In this document: one piece after another, positions 22,976 to 32,037 of the stretch
How the letters are laid out: each line of letters begins with the position of its first letter
How positions within the stretch are numbered: position 1 is the first letter of the stretch
The notes under the pieces: generated by a model
Databases searched by the model: none
Told to the model about the DNA's origin: nothing
Seen by the model: the letters and a program-made list of their open reading frames with translations, nothing else
Made by a program: the position numbers and the translations under genes
Origin: Brevibacillus porteri
GTDB lineage: Bacteria; Bacillota; Bacilli; Brevibacillales; Brevibacillaceae
NCBI RefSeq assembly: GCF_003013475.1
Contig: NZ_PXZO01000067.1
Span: forward strand, 62,001-126,000
Direction of reading: 5' to 3'
Length of the DNA: 64,000 bases

Positions 22976-24361
22976 ATGTCTAAGATCCATGCCGTGGTTC
23001 TGGCTGCTGGTCAGGGTACACGGATGAAATCGAAGCTGTACAAAGTCCTGCACCCTGTGTGCGGAAAGCCTATGGTTCAGCATGTAGTCGATACGATGGC
23101 GTCCATGCAGGTTCAGGATATCGTTGTCGTCGTAGGTCATGGTGCTGACGCTGTCCGCGCCAAGCTAGGCGAGGATATCACTTATGCACTGCAAGAAGAA
23201 CAGTTGGGAACGGCACATGCCGTTTCGCAGGCAGCGCCGTTTTTACAGGATAAAGAAGGAACTACGTTTCTTTTATATGGCGACGTTCCCCTCTTGTCAG
23301 CGACTACGTTGTCGGCCTTGCTGACCTATCACGAGGAGCAGCAAGCGGCTGCAACTGTATTAACCGCCGTATTACCTGATGCAACAGGTTATGGGCGTAT
23401 CGTGCGCAATGAGGCGGGCGAAGTATTGCGAATCGTGGAACATAAGGACGCTACAGAAGCGGAACGGGCGATCAGAGAAATTAATACGGGCATATACTGC
23501 TATGACAACCGAAAATTATGGAAAGCCTTGGCGGAAGTGAAAAATGACAACGCACAAGGCGAATACTATGTAACAGACGTTGTCGGTATTTTGCGTGAGG
23601 CAGGTGAAAAGGTAGTTGGGTACGAAGCGGTTGACCCGGAGGAAACGATGGGTGTGAACGATCGTGTACAGCTATCCGAAGCAGAAGCCTACATGAAAAA
23701 ACGTATTATGACTGGTCACATGCGAAATGGTGTGACAATCATCGATCCAGCTTCTACGTACATCGAAACTGATGTGAAGATTGAGGCAGATACTGTGATC
23801 CACCCAGGTTCTTTCCTGCGTGGACAAACAACCGTGGGAGCTGATTGTGTAATCGGACCCCAAGCGGATCTGACGAATGTGGAAGTAGCGAGTGGCGTGA
23901 CCATTTCTTACTCGGTAATGGTTGATTCGAGTGTGAAAAGCGACTCATCTGTTGGGCCATTTGCTTATGTTCGACCAGGAACACAGATTGGAAGCAATGC
24001 CAAAATCGGTGATTTCGTGGAATTGAAAAATGCGAAAATTGGTGACGGTACGAAGGTTCCTCATCTCAGCTATGTAGGAGATGCGGAGATCGGAGACGAA
24101 GTCAATATTGGCTGTGGAACGATTACCGTCAACTACGATGGGGCAGTGAAGCATAAAACGACCGTAAAAGACGGCGCATTCATCGGTTGCAACAGCAATC
24201 TGGTGGCGCCCGTTACAGTTGGACAAAGTGCTTATGTAGCTGCTGGCTCGACCATTAACCAAGATGTGCCGGATAATGCGCTTGCGATCGCACGTGAGCG
24301 TCAAGTCAATAAGATCGATTACGCGAACAAAATGCCTCGCAAGGGCAAAAAGCAATCATAA
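22976..24361 (+). CDS. glmU: Bifunctional UDP-GlcNAc pyrophosphorylase / GlcN-1-P acetyltransferase
   Basis: A 461-residue two-domain enzyme making UDP-N-acetylglucosamine for wall polymers. The N-terminal nucleotidyltransferase has V-L-A-A-G-Q-G-T-R-M-K-S near residue 8 and L-L-Y-G-D-V-P-L near 100. From about 250 a left-handed beta-helix of hexapeptide repeats carries the acetyltransferase, with V-G-P-F-A-Y-V-R-P-G near 320 and G-C-G-T-I-T-V-N-Y-D-G near 380. ATG 22976 follows GGAGGGTTGAC; the GTG at 22949 has no ribosome-binding site. Prs follows 22 bases downstream. Confidence 0.97.
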   Translation: MSKIHAVVLAAGQGTRMKSKLYKVLHPVCGKPMVQHVVDTMASMQVQDIVVVVGHGADAVRAKLGEDITYALQEEQLGTAHAVSQAAPFLQDKEGTTFLLYGDVPLLSATTLSALLTYHEEQQAAATVLTAVLPDATGYGRIVRNEAGEVLRIVEHKDATEAERAIREINTGIYCYDNRKLWKALAEVKNDNAQGEYYVTDVVGILREAGEKVVGYEAVDPEETMGVNDRVQLSEAEAYMKKRIMTGHMRNGVTIIDPASTYIETDVKIEADTVIHPGSFLRGQTTVGADCVIGPQADLTNVEVASGVTISYSVMVDSSVKSDSSVGPFAYVRPGTQIGSNAKIGDFVELKNAKIGDGTKVPHLSYVGDAEIGDEVNIGCGTITVNYDGAVKHKTTVKDGAFIGCNSNLVAPVTVGQSAYVAAGSTINQDVPDNALAIARERQVNKIDYANKMPRKGKKQS

Positions 24362-24383
24362 ACGGGAGGTTCTTGAGAAGATC

Positions 24384-25334
24384 ATGGCTAACTACCGCGA
24401 CCCAAAACTGAAGGTATTTACGTGCAACGCAAACCCGGAACTGGCAAAAGAAATCGCCGAACACATCGGTGTACCACTCGGAAACGCACAAGTAGTGCGC
24501 TTTAGTGATGGCGAATGCCAACTCAAACTCAATGAAAGCGTTCGCGGTTGTGACGTATTTGTCATTCAGCCAACATCTGCTCCCGTTAATGAGCATCTGA
24601 TGGAGCTTTTGGTCATGGTCGATGCATTGAAGCGCGCTTCGGCTAAGAGTATTAACGTGGTAATTCCTTACTACGGCTACGCTCGTCAAGATCGCAAAGC
24701 ACGTGCACGTGATCCAATCACAGCCAAGCTGGTTGCTAACCTGATCGAGACTGCAGGTGCACAACGTGTGATTACGATGGATCTGCACGCAACACAAATC
24801 CAAGGCTTCTTCGATATTCCAGTTGATCATCTGCTGGGTGTGCCTATCTTGGGTAAACACTTCTCTGAAAAAGGTCTGAAAGATATCGTTGTCGTATCTC
24901 CAGACCACGGTGGAGTGACTCGTGCTCGTAAATTGGCAGAACGTCTGGAAGCGCCTATTGCCATTATTGACAAACGCCGCCCAGAACCAAACGTAGCCGA
25001 AGTAATGAACATCGTAGGTAACATCGAAGGCAAAACAGCGATCATCATCGACGATATTATCGATACCGCTGGAACGATCACACTAGCTGCAAGTGCACTT
25101 GTAGAAGCAGGCGCACGTGAAGTATATGCATGCTGCACGCACCCAGTTCTGTCTGGTCCTGCTATCGAGCGTATTGCTAACTCGACGATCAAGGAACTGA
25201 TTGTGACCAACTCGATCCCGCTGACAGAAGAACAAATTATCGATAAGATTACCGTTCTTTCGGTAGCGCCAATCATTGGTGAAGCAATCATTCGTGTTCA
25301 CGAAGAGCTTTCCGTAAGCAAGTTGTTCGATTAA
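24384..25334 (+). CDS. prs: Ribose-phosphate pyrophosphokinase
   Basis: A 316-residue class I PRPP synthetase. It shows F-S-D-G-E-C-Q near residue 37, the P-Y-Y-G-Y-A-R-Q-D-R-K stretch near 93 and the PRPP loop I-I-D-D-I-I-D-T-A-G-T near 218. PRPP feeds purine, pyrimidine, NAD, His and Trp synthesis, and is also the ligand sensed by PurR encoded nearby. The in-frame extension to 24264 runs through glmU in another frame and is not used; GGGAGG at 24364-24369 and GAGAAG nearer the ATG can serve translation. Confidence 0.97.
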   Translation: MANYRDPKLKVFTCNANPELAKEIAEHIGVPLGNAQVVRFSDGECQLKLNESVRGCDVFVIQPTSAPVNEHLMELLVMVDALKRASAKSINVVIPYYGYARQDRKARARDPITAKLVANLIETAGAQRVITMDLHATQIQGFFDIPVDHLLGVPILGKHFSEKGLKDIVVVSPDHGGVTRARKLAERLEAPIAIIDKRRPEPNVAEVMNIVGNIEGKTAIIIDDIIDTAGTITLAASALVEAGAREVYACCTHPVLSGPAIERIANSTIKELIVTNSIPLTEEQIIDKITVLSVAPIIGEAIIRVHEELSVSKLFD

Positions 25335-25339
25335 TATAC

Positions 25340-25357
25340 AATCCCCTGTAGGGGATT
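25340..25357 (+). other. Small hairpin after prs
   Basis: AATCCCC pairs perfectly with GGGGATT around TGTA. No T-run follows, so it is probably a transcript-end or leader structure rather than a terminator. Confidence 0.5.
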
Positions 25358-25362
25358 GAACT

Positions 25363-25423
25363 AAACCTCCGATGGACAAGCTAGTGAGGAAACTTTTACT
25401 AGCAGTCCGAAGGAGGTTTTTTT
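25363..25423 (+). promoter_or_regulatory. Terminator-like hairpin containing the rplY ribosome-binding site
   Basis: AAACCTCC (25363-25370) pairs with GGAGGTTT (25412-25419). A symmetrical three-by-three internal loop (GAT/GAA), GGAC/GTCC (25374-25377 with 25405-25408) and CTAGT/ACTAG (25381-25385 with 25398-25402) continue the rod. The 3' arm is the AAGGAGG Shine-Dalgarno of rplY and runs into seven T residues just before the GTG at 25424. Folded, it would both end transcription and hide the ribosome-binding site. Confidence 0.75.
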
Positions 25424-26032
25424 GTGGAACAATTACAGGCACAGTCTCGTGAAAAAAAGACAGGCAATGCTGTAAAGGTACTGCGCAAGGAAGGCTGGGT
25501 TCCCGGTATTATGTACGGCAGCGAAGTGGGCAATAAGCCAATTCAGCTCAAAGGAAGAGAACTGGATGCGGCCCTGCGTCATCAGACGACGAATAAGCCA
25601 TTTCGGTTGAGTGTAGACGGGGACACGCACGATGTCATGGTTTATGAGCTGCAACGGCATCCTTTGCAGGGAAACATTTTGCATGCAGATTTTAAGAAGA
25701 TCAATATGAATGAAAAAATACACACGTCCGTACCTGTCCTCATGACAGGAGATCCGGAGTTGGGTGTGGCTACTCTTGTCCGCCATAGTGTGGAAGTGAC
25801 TTGCTTGCCAGGTAATATACCAGAATCGTTCCTAGTCGATGTAGATGGGTTCAACATCGGGGATGTCGTTTTGGTAGCGGATCTGACAGTCCCGCCAGGA
25901 GTGGAGCTGGGGCTTGATTCCACGGAAGTGCTGATCAGTGTCCTGCCAGTTAAGGTCAAGTCCGAAGAATCGATTGATGCGGAGCAAGAAGCAGAGGCAG
26001 TGGCCGAAAAAGCAGGAACCGCTAACGAATAA
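25424..26032 (+). CDS. rplY: 50S ribosomal protein L25 / general stress protein Ctc
   Basis: A 202-residue Ctc-type L25. The N-terminal 5S rRNA-binding domain (about residues 1-92) shows G-N-A-V-K-V-L-R-K-E-G-W-V-P-G-I-M-Y-G and H-A-D-F; the C-terminal TL5-like domain (about 93-185) has D-V-V-L-V-A-D-L and an acidic tail. It binds loop E of 5S rRNA; in B. subtilis Ctc is induced by stress through sigma-B. I see no sigma-B promoter in the 89-base gap after prs. GTG start seven bases past AAGGAGG, which is buried in the hairpin above. Confidence 0.95.
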   Translation: MEQLQAQSREKKTGNAVKVLRKEGWVPGIMYGSEVGNKPIQLKGRELDAALRHQTTNKPFRLSVDGDTHDVMVYELQRHPLQGNILHADFKKINMNEKIHTSVPVLMTGDPELGVATLVRHSVEVTCLPGNIPESFLVDVDGFNIGDVVLVADLTVPPGVELGLDSTEVLISVLPVKVKSEESIDAEQEAEAVAEKAGTANE

Positions 26033-26046
26033 AATCATGGCATAAA

Positions 26047-26088
26047 AAAGAAGGGCGAGGTGATTTCATCTCTGCCCTTCTACTTTTG
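26047..26088 (+). terminator. Terminator after rplY
   Basis: GAAGGGC pairs with GCCCTTC, with further AG/CT and TGA/TCA pairs towards the loop, followed by TACTTTTG. The T-run is weak. Confidence 0.65.
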
Positions 26089-26137
26089 TTCACGTAACCA
26101 TTCGAGTACAATGGGGAGAGAGTGGGAGGGAAAAAGC

Positions 26138-26707
26138 GTGAAAGTCATAATTGGATTGGGTAATCCCGGGAAAAAATATGAAGACACCAGACATAATGCT
26201 GGCTTTATGGCCATAGATAAGATTAGCGACAAATGGGGAATTCCTGTTACGCAAAACAAGTTTCGTGCACTAGTTGGCGAAGGCCGAATCGAAGGCGAGA
26301 AGGTGCTGCTGGTGAAGCCGCAGACGTACATGAATCTCTCAGGTGAATCGGTAGCGGAAGTCCTCAAGTTTTACAAGCTGATTCCAGATGATCTCGTTGT
26401 CATCTACGACGATCTTGATTTGCCGACCGGACATCTTCGTCTGCGAGAAAAAGGCAGTGCTGGTGGGCACAACGGCATCAAGTCGATGATTCAGCATTTG
26501 GGCACACAGGAGTTTAAACGAATCAAGGTAGGAATCAGCCGTCCTGAACCAGGGCGGAGCGTCAGCGACTATGTTTTGAATACGTTTCCAGTGGCGGAAA
26601 GAGCCGACATTCAAGAAGCGGTGAGCGTGGCTGCTGAAGCATGCGCCATGTGGACAAGAGAGTCGTTTTTAAAGGTCATGAACCATTACAACAGCTTGAA
26701 GAAGTAG
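26138..26707 (+). CDS. pth: Peptidyl-tRNA hydrolase
   Basis: A 189-residue Pth (SpoVC). It starts M-K-V-I-I-G-L-G-N-P-G-K-K-Y near residue 1, has T-R-H-N-A-G-F (catalytic His) near 18, K-P-Q-T-Y-M-N-L-S-G-E-S near 61, and Y-D-D-L-D-L-P and G-S-A-G-G-H-N-G near 90-112. It frees tRNA from peptidyl-tRNAs dropped by ribosomes. GTG 26138 has GGGAGGG seven bases upstream; the longer frame to 26060 would run through the rplY terminator. Followed by fin and mfd, the conserved order. Confidence 0.96.
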   Translation: MKVIIGLGNPGKKYEDTRHNAGFMAIDKISDKWGIPVTQNKFRALVGEGRIEGEKVLLVKPQTYMNLSGESVAEVLKFYKLIPDDLVVIYDDLDLPTGHLRLREKGSAGGHNGIKSMIQHLGTQEFKRIKVGISRPEPGRSVSDYVLNTFPVAERADIQEAVSVAAEACAMWTRESFLKVMNHYNSLKK

Positions 26708-26768
26708 TATGATTTCCCACCCAATCGTCCATACTAACCAATAGGAACAGTATGGGGGTGGTATGTGC

Positions 26769-26999
26769 ATGAGCATACGCTATACATGTCGTTGTTGCGG
26801 CATGAAGATTGCAGAATTTGACGAATCGCAAGTAACAGAAGCGCAGCTCGGGTTTGATTCCTTGACCCCGGAGGAACGTGCTCTTATAATATCGAGAGAA
26901 CAAAGTGGAGATACGGTCGTCAGCATCACGTGCGACTATTGCCGTGAAGCGCTGATTCAGCATCCAGAGCTTTCGCTAGTCGGAAACCCACTTCAATAA
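26769..26999 (+). CDS. fin: Anti-sigma-F factor Fin (YabK)
   Basis: A 76-residue zinc-binding protein with Y-T-C-R-C-C-G near the start and C-D-Y-C near residue 58, the two Cys pairs of Fin (DUF2757). Fin is made in the forespore and antagonises sigma-F, helping the switch to sigma-G. ATG 26769 lies seven bases past GGGGGTGG and gives the same length as the B. subtilis protein; the ATG at 26763 is too close. Sits between pth and mfd, as expected. Confidence 0.93.
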   Translation: MSIRYTCRCCGMKIAEFDESQVTEAQLGFDSLTPEERALIISREQSGDTVVSITCDYCREALIQHPELSLVGNPLQ

Positions 27000-27032
27000 G
27001 TGGATACGCATTAGGAAGGCTTGCACTGACAA

Positions 27033-27064
27033 GGCCTTAGCTTGGGGAGCTAAGGCTTCTTTTC
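27033..27064 (+). terminator. Terminator after fin
   Basis: AAGCCTTAGCT-type arms: GCCTTAGCT pairs perfectly with AGCTAAGGC around TGGGG, followed by TTCTTTT. Confidence 0.88.
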
Positions 27065-27145
27065 GCATGGCTGACCTGCGGTTATTGTGAACGTAAGCGA
27101 GGCTCTGCTTTTAGTTGACAGAAGAATTAGAGAGGGGATTAGTGA

Positions 27146-30100
27146 ATGCAAGTCATCATTAACCCGATGAAACAGGACACGAATGTCGGGACAATCGTGG
27201 CTGGTTTGGAGAAGGGGCTTCAAGAGCAGCTTGTCTCTGGCTTAGCTGGTTCCGCCCGGCAAGTATTGATGGCGTCATTGCAACAAATGTCAGATCGTCC
27301 GGTCTGCGTAGTGACGCATAACATGTACCAAGCACAAAAAGTATACGAAGATTTGATCGAGTTAGTTCCCTCTGATCAGGTGTTGCTTTATCCCGGTAAT
27401 GAGCTGATTGGCTCTGAGCTTGCCATTGCCAGCCCTGAAATGCTGGCGCAGCGAATTCATGTATTCAACCGTCTGGCCCAAGGCTTTACGGGTTTTTTGG
27501 TTGCACCATTTGCTGGCTTGCGTCGCTTAGTCGTTCCCCCGCAAGTATGGAAGGAAGCACAAATTCAGTTATCTGTCGGTGATGAGCTCGATATTGATTC
27601 CTTTTTACTCCGATGTATTGAGCTTGGCTATGAGAGAGTGGACATGGTCGAGCGCAAGGGAGAAATGAGTATTCGCGGTGGAATTATCGATTTGTATCCG
27701 ATCGATTCGGAGTGGCCGGTGCGGATTGAGCTGTTTGATGTGGAGATCGACTCGATCCGTACGTTTGACATGCTCTCCCAACGGTCACTAGAATCCGTCC
27801 AGACTTATATTCTCGGTCCGGCAAAAGAAATGATCGCTTCGACTCCGTTATTGCAGGAATCGGCTGTTCGCTTGGAACAAAAGCTGGGAGAAACCATCGC
27901 CAATTTGAAGGATGGGGCTGCCAAGGAAAAAGTCATGGAGCGAATCGGCTCTGATGCAGAGAGAATGAAGCAAGGACAGCGTTTTGCACAGCTGTATTCG
28001 TACATCTCTGTCATTTACCCGACGGGTGATACCTTATTGTCCTATATGCCCTCCGATACCTTGCTGATCGTTGATGAGCCTTCCCGTGTGTTGGATACGG
28101 CAGCGCAATTGCAAAAAGAAGAAGGGGAATGGCTGACAGGACGCATCATCCAGGGCGAATATATGTCCAATCTCAGCCTGTCGCGCACGTACGACGAGAT
28201 CGTATCGACGAAAAAGCGCCAGATCGTTTACCTCTCCCTATTTTTGAGACAATCACCAAAGACTCAGCCGCAAAACATCGTGAATCTGACTTGTCGTACC
28301 ATGCAAAACTTCCATGGACAGATGAACGTACTGAAAACAGAACTGGCTCGTTGGAAGAAGTCCCAGGATCAGATCGTCTTTGTCGCAGCTGATTTGGAGC
28401 GTGCAAAGCGACTGGAGCGTGTCCTGCATGACTACGAAATGGAAGCGGATGTTTTAACTGATGCAGTGGAAACGGTGCCTCCGGGGCGTCCTACGATCAT
28501 TTTAGGAAATCTCCAGACAGGCTTTGAGCTGCCATTAAACAAGCTGGTCGTTATTACGGAAGGCGAAGTTTTTACAGCAAAACAGCGCAAGGCACGCAAA
28601 GTTCAACAGACGATGAACAACGCCGAGCGTATCAAAAACTACCTTGAGCTCAAGCCCGGTGATTTCGTCGTCCACGTCAATCACGGGATTGGGAAATACC
28701 TCGGAATTGAAACCAAGGAAATTCTCGGAATTCATAAAGATTACCTTCATATTCAATACGCAGCAGGAGACAGTCTGTTTGTTCCGATTGATCAAATCGA
28801 CCATGTGCAGAAGTACGTGGCGAGCGAAGAGGCACAGCCGAAGATTTACAGCTTGGGCGGCAGCGAGTGGAAACGGGTCAAAAATAAAGTCCAGTCGTCT
28901 GTGAAGGATATCGCTGAAGATTTGATCAAGCTGTACGCAGCACGCGAAGCAGCTGTCGGTCATACATTCTCTCCCGACACGACAGAGCAGCGTGAATTTG
29001 AGGCGATGTTCCCGTATCAGGAAACACAAGACCAGCTCCGCGCGATTTCTGAAGTCAAAGCGGACATGGAGCGCAAACGTCCGATGGATCGCCTCGTTTG
29101 TGGGGACGTGGGTTACGGGAAGACAGAGGTTGCGATTCGTGCTGCCTTCAAGTCTGTCATGGACGGAAAACAGGTAGCCGTTTTGGTTCCAACTACGATT
29201 CTGGCTCAGCAGCATTACGAGACGTTCCGTGAGCGTTTTGCGGAATATCCGATCCGCGTGGAGGTATTGAGTCGATTCCGTTCGCGCAAAGAGCAGAATG
29301 CCACGTTAAAAGGACTGAAGGAAGGCACAGTCGATGTCGTCATCGGTACGCACCGTCTCCTTTCCAAAGACCTGACATTCCGCGAGCTCGGTCTGTTAAT
29401 CGTAGACGAGGAGCAGCGCTTCGGTGTGAGCCACAAGGAAAAGCTCAAGCAGATCAAAACGAATGTGGATGTTATGACACTGACCGCTACGCCGATTCCA
29501 CGTACCTTGCACATGTCGATGCTCGGTGTGCGTGATTTGTCTGTTATCGAAACTCCGCCAGAAAATCGTTTTCCGGTGCAGACGTATGTGATGGATTACA
29601 GCCCTGCTTTGGTTCGCGAAGCGATTGAGCGTGAGATGGCTCGTGATGGTCAAGTGTTCTTCCTCTACAACCAAGTACAAGGAATCGAACAGATGGCGGA
29701 GCAGATTTCTATGCTCGTTCCTGACGCGCGCATCGCTGTGGCGCATGGGCAGATGAACGAAAGTGAGCTGGAGGGCGTCATTCTCGACTTTTTGGAAGGG
29801 AATTTTGACGTATTGGTCAGCACGACGATCATTGAGACCGGGGTGGACATCCCGAACGTCAATACGCTGATTATTTACAATGCAGATAAAATGGGCTTGT
29901 CCCAGCTGTATCAGCTGCGTGGACGTGTAGGTCGTTCCAACCGAATTGCGTACGCTTACTTTACGTATCAACGGGACAAGGTGCTGACAGAGGTAGCGGA
30001 AAAACGTCTGCAAGCCATCAAGGAATTTACCGAGCTCGGCTCTGGTTTCAAGATCGCGATGCGAGACTTGTCCATTCGTGGAGCCGGTAATTTGCTGGGC

Positions 30101-30694
30101 GCGGAGCAGCATGGTTTTATTAATACGGTCGGATTCGACTTGTACAGCCAGATGCTGAAAGAGGCCATTGATGAGCTAAAGGGCGAAGTCAAACACGAAA
30201 TTGTCACACCTGTGGAGATTAATCTGCAACTGGATGCCTATATTCCGTCGATGTACATTACGGACAGCCGACAAAAAATCGAGATGTACAAAAAGTTTGT
30301 CGCGGTGTCTACATTGGAAGACGTCGACGATTTGGCAGAGGAGCTGCTAGACCGTTTTGGACCAGTTCCGAAGCCAGTTGATAATCTGTTGACCATTTCC
30401 CGTTTGCGTGTGTATGCCCTGAAGCATCACATCACCGAAATTAGCCAAAAGAATCCAGACGAGATTAAATTGTTCCTGCACCCTAGTCAGAACAACAACA
30501 TCGATGGTGGAGCCTTGTTTGCACTTACCAGTAACTGGAGCAAGAGGGTTGGGCTGTCGGGTGGACAACAGATCACTATTGCTGTTAAAGTAAAGGGGTT
30601 AAAAGAAGATGAGGGCGTGCAGTTGGTTGAAAAGCTGCTGCGTCAATTTCACCAGGTGCGAAGAGACACCGGTACGGAAAGCCCCGTGTCTTAA
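27146..30694 (+). CDS. mfd: Transcription-repair coupling factor Mfd
   Basis: A 1182-residue Mfd, the normal length. In order it has a UvrB-like N-terminal part (about 25-330), an RNA-polymerase-binding CarD/RID domain near 500-560 (K-P-G-D-F-V-V-H-V-N-H-G-I-G-K-Y-L-G), a RecG-like helicase with Walker A G-D-V-G-Y-G-K-T-E near 652 and D-E-E-Q-R-F-G near 752, and a TRCF C-terminal domain after about 1010. It pushes stalled RNA polymerase off lesions and recruits UvrA. ATG 27146 follows GAGAGGGGAT. Confidence 0.97.
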   Translation: MQVIINPMKQDTNVGTIVAGLEKGLQEQLVSGLAGSARQVLMASLQQMSDRPVCVVTHNMYQAQKVYEDLIELVPSDQVLLYPGNELIGSELAIASPEMLAQRIHVFNRLAQGFTGFLVAPFAGLRRLVVPPQVWKEAQIQLSVGDELDIDSFLLRCIELGYERVDMVERKGEMSIRGGIIDLYPIDSEWPVRIELFDVEIDSIRTFDMLSQRSLESVQTYILGPAKEMIASTPLLQESAVRLEQKLGETIANLKDGAAKEKVMERIGSDAERMKQGQRFAQLYSYISVIYPTGDTLLSYMPSDTLLIVDEPSRVLDTAAQLQKEEGEWLTGRIIQGEYMSNLSLSRTYDEIVSTKKRQIVYLSLFLRQSPKTQPQNIVNLTCRTMQNFHGQMNVLKTELARWKKSQDQIVFVAADLERAKRLERVLHDYEMEADVLTDAVETVPPGRPTIILGNLQTGFELPLNKLVVITEGEVFTAKQRKARKVQQTMNNAERIKNYLELKPGDFVVHVNHGIGKYLGIETKEILGIHKDYLHIQYAAGDSLFVPIDQIDHVQKYVASEEAQPKIYSLGGSEWKRVKNKVQSSVKDIAEDLIKLYAAREAAVGHTFSPDTTEQREFEAMFPYQETQDQLRAISEVKADMERKRPMDRLVCGDVGYGKTEVAIRAAFKSVMDGKQVAVLVPTTILAQQHYETFRERFAEYPIRVEVLSRFRSRKEQNATLKGLKEGTVDVVIGTHRLLSKDLTFRELGLLIVDEEQRFGVSHKEKLKQIKTNVDVMTLTATPIPRTLHMSMLGVRDLSVIETPPENRFPVQTYVMDYSPALVREAIEREMARDGQVFFLYNQVQGIEQMAEQISMLVPDARIAVAHGQMNESELEGVILDFLEGNFDVLVSTTIIETGVDIPNVNTLIIYNADKMGLSQLYQLRGRVGRSNRIAYAYFTYQRDKVLTEVAEKRLQAIKEFTELGSGFKIAMRDLSIRGAGNLLGAEQHGFINTVGFDLYSQMLKEAIDELKGEVKHEIVTPVEINLQLDAYIPSMYITDSRQKIEMYKKFVAVSTLEDVDDLAEELLDRFGPVPKPVDNLLTISRLRVYALKHHITEISQKNPDEIKLFLHPSQNNNIDGGALFALTSNWSKRVGLSGGQQITIAVKVKGLKEDEGVQLVEKLLRQFHQVRRDTGTESPVS

Positions 30695-30734
30695 CTGACA
30701 AAATGGGCTTGCCCGGGAAGGGAGAACCTTATTT

Positions 30735-31802
30735 ATGAAACGTTCTGTAGCGATTCTATCTTCGGCTGTTCTGGTCGTTGCACTCATGACTGGTTGCGGC
30801 GGAAAAGCAGAAGAAGCGAAACAAGAATCAAAAACTCCAGCGAATCAGACAGATGGCAGCAATCAAGCTGCTAATGATCCTTTGGTACAATTCCCTAAAC
30901 TCACTCTGCCTTACGCAGCAGACCCGAAAGCGGTCATTGTGGAGTATCAAGGAGGAACTGTAACAGGAAATGAGTTCGAAGAGTTCCTGCGTGTCATTAA
31001 CTTCATGAACCCACAACAAGGTACCATGATTGAAATGGCAGATAGCAACTCACTGAAAGCTTTTGCGCGTGAGTATACAGCTACCAAGGTTTTGGCTAGC
31101 CGTTCTGACGATGCCATGAAAAAAGAGGCCAAAGAACTCGCTGAGAAAACCTTCGAGAAAATCAAAACGCAGTACATGGGCTTTTTGGGCAAGGATGAAG
31201 CTCAGTTCACCAAGCTCTTGGAAGGTCAAGGCGTAACGAAGGACATGATCGTCAATCAGATGAACCTGATCAACCAGTCCATCAATGTGATGAAAAAGAA
31301 TATCGACGATGCTACGCTGAAGCAAACCTATGATCAAATGGACAAAGCTTCCCGTACCGTTGCTTCTGTTCGCCACATCCTGATCTCTACCGAAAAGCGC
31401 ACACCAGAAGAGGCGTTGAAAATCTCCAACGACTTGGTAGCGCGCCTGAAAAAGGGTGAAGACTTCGCGAAGCTGGCAAAAGAGTTTACAGATGACCCAG
31501 GCAGCAAGGAGTCTGGCGGCTTGTACGAAAATGCGGATGTAACGCAATGGGTACCAGAATTTAAAGAAGCATCCCTGACACAAAAAGTCGGTGAAGTTGG
31601 CCCGCCAGTAAAAACTGATTTTGGTTACCATATTATTAAGGTCGAGAATCGCAAAGAAAAGACCTTTGATGAGATGAAAGAACAGCTCCGCGCGAGTTCT
31701 TTGGAGAAAGCCTATGATGCTTTCGCCAAGAACGAGCTGGACAAGCTCATTACGAAATTCAACATCCCGCAGTCCAAAAACGACGCTCCGGCGAAGAAAT
31801 AA
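30735..31802 (+). CDS. PrsA/SurA-like peptidyl-prolyl isomerase lipoprotein
   Basis: A 355-residue lipoprotein: M-K-R-S then a hydrophobic stretch and lipobox L-M-T-G-C-G with Cys near residue 22. A SurA_N-like helical region (about 70-200) is followed by one parvulin rotamase domain (about 205-305: V-R-H-I-L-I-S, F-x-x-L-A-K-E-F-T-D-D, G-S-K-E-S-G-G-L, G-Y-H-I-I-K-V). It should act outside the membrane as an exported-protein folding factor. It directly follows mfd, 41 bases downstream, and may be partly co-transcribed. Distinct from the main prsA, which lies elsewhere in Bacillus. Confidence 0.9.
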   Translation: MKRSVAILSSAVLVVALMTGCGGKAEEAKQESKTPANQTDGSNQAANDPLVQFPKLTLPYAADPKAVIVEYQGGTVTGNEFEEFLRVINFMNPQQGTMIEMADSNSLKAFAREYTATKVLASRSDDAMKKEAKELAEKTFEKIKTQYMGFLGKDEAQFTKLLEGQGVTKDMIVNQMNLINQSINVMKKNIDDATLKQTYDQMDKASRTVASVRHILISTEKRTPEEALKISNDLVARLKKGEDFAKLAKEFTDDPGSKESGGLYENADVTQWVPEFKEASLTQKVGEVGPPVKTDFGYHIIKVENRKEKTFDEMKEQLRASSLEKAYDAFAKNELDKLITKFNIPQSKNDAPAKK

Positions 31803-31815
31803 GAAGTCCGAAGAA

Positions 31816-31845
31816 AAACAGGGAATTCGTTTCCCTGTTTTTTCG
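31816..31845 (+). terminator. Terminator after the PrsA-like gene
   Basis: AAACAGGGAA pairs with TTCCCTGTTT around TTCGT, followed by T residues. Confidence 0.92.
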
Positions 31846-32037
31846 TTTTCTCGCATATTCTTCAAACATGGGCAAATACTATTATCACTCGCTACCACCC
31901 GGGGGAGAGTAATTGAGGTAACTGGTAAAAATTAATACCATCACCCATAGTTAAACTTAGAATTTGAGGAAAAAATACAACTAACCAACCACCATCTATT
32001 CACTACCCACTTCTCAGGGAAAGCGAGGCAACAAGAC

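Noticed and set aside
24264..24383. N-terminal extension of prs
   Set aside because: It runs inside glmU in another frame, has no ribosome-binding site and is absent from the family.
26060..26137. N-terminal extension of pth
   Set aside because: It begins in the rplY terminator; the GTG at 26138 has a strong ribosome-binding site and gives the family start.
28535..30112. Long antisense frames (226 and 238 codons) over mfd
   Set aside because: They are opposite a well-conserved gene and lack start signals; composition is that of complement frames.
31854..31881. Sigma-G promoter for spoVT
   Set aside because: GCATA and AATACTA resemble the boxes but the spacer is 16 bases and one box is imperfect; not strong enough for a separate feature.
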